From assembly GCA_013115145.1 (NCBI GenBank), contig JAAPAO010000428.1:1-31007 (forward strand): DNA of 31,007 nucleotides. The letters are read 5' to 3'. Every line of letters begins with the position of its first letter. Position 1 is the first letter of the stretch. Positions 30,903-31,007 of the stretch are shown piece by piece. Source of the stretch: Perkinsus chesapeaki. Lineage: Eukaryota; Perkinsozoa; Perkinsida; Perkinsidae. The notes below the pieces were generated by a model. It had not been told where the DNA came from and did not search any database. It saw nothing but the letters and a program-made list of their open reading frames with translations. The translations under genes were made by a program, and so were the position numbers.

Positions 30903-31007
30903 TATATTATTTTTATATCATTACATTTATACAGTATTTTCATATCATTACATTTATATATTATTTTTATATCATTACATTTATATATTATTTTTATATC
31001 ATTACAT
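30903..31007. repeat. AT-rich 27-bp minisatellite, runs off the window
   Basis: Nearly four copies of TATATTATTTTTATATCATT plus ACATTTA (27 bp). Copies start at 30903, 30930, 30957 and 30984; the second copy has three substitutions and the last is cut by the window end. Confidence 0.95.

Overview
The window is eukaryotic nuclear DNA. Its genes are split by many very short GT-AG introns: the ones I could resolve are mostly 38-60 nt, with a few up to about 90. When these introns are removed, apparent 'stop codons' disappear and family motifs rejoin in frame. There is no operon structure, and I recognise no rRNA or tRNA gene. The gene set (secreted pepsin-like aspartyl protease, MOK-type kinase, SFT2, METTL21-like methyltransferase, Tc1/mariner elements) and traces resembling the 22-nt spliced leader of perkinsids and dinoflagellates suggest a perkinsid-like alveolate protist. 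That assignment is an inference and is not proven by the sequence.

Layout. 1-1072: end of an unrecognised gene, or two related pieces. 1.1-4.35 kb: gene-poor DNA with a decayed Tc1/mariner transposase and an exceptional density of short perfect hairpins. 4.35-9.66 kb: left arm of a large inverted duplication, with a secreted glycosyltransferase-like gene, a METTL21-like methyltransferase gene and a later Tc1-type insertion (8173-9458). 9.66-18.87 kb: the spacer, holding an intronless aspartyl protease (+), an ankyrin-repeat gene (-), a MOK-like kinase with a long low-complexity tail (-) and a 54-residue secreted cysteine-rich peptide (+). 18.87-23.03 kb: right arm, carrying both cassette genes on the minus strand. 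23.19-26.66 kb: a long coiled-coil gene (-). 26.7-31.0 kb: small fragments, an unrecognised gene, an SFT2-family gene (-) and two tandem repeats.

The main observation is the inverted two-gene cassette. Both copies of both genes appear intact. They are visibly more AT-rich than the rest of the window, and all four genes point inward. The left copy was hit by a Tc1 element after the duplication. The copies differ by about 4% in the glycosyltransferase-like protein but are almost identical over its last ~125 codons, which suggests gene conversion. All gene models with introns were spliced by eye from frame and motif continuity; transcript data would be the decisive test.
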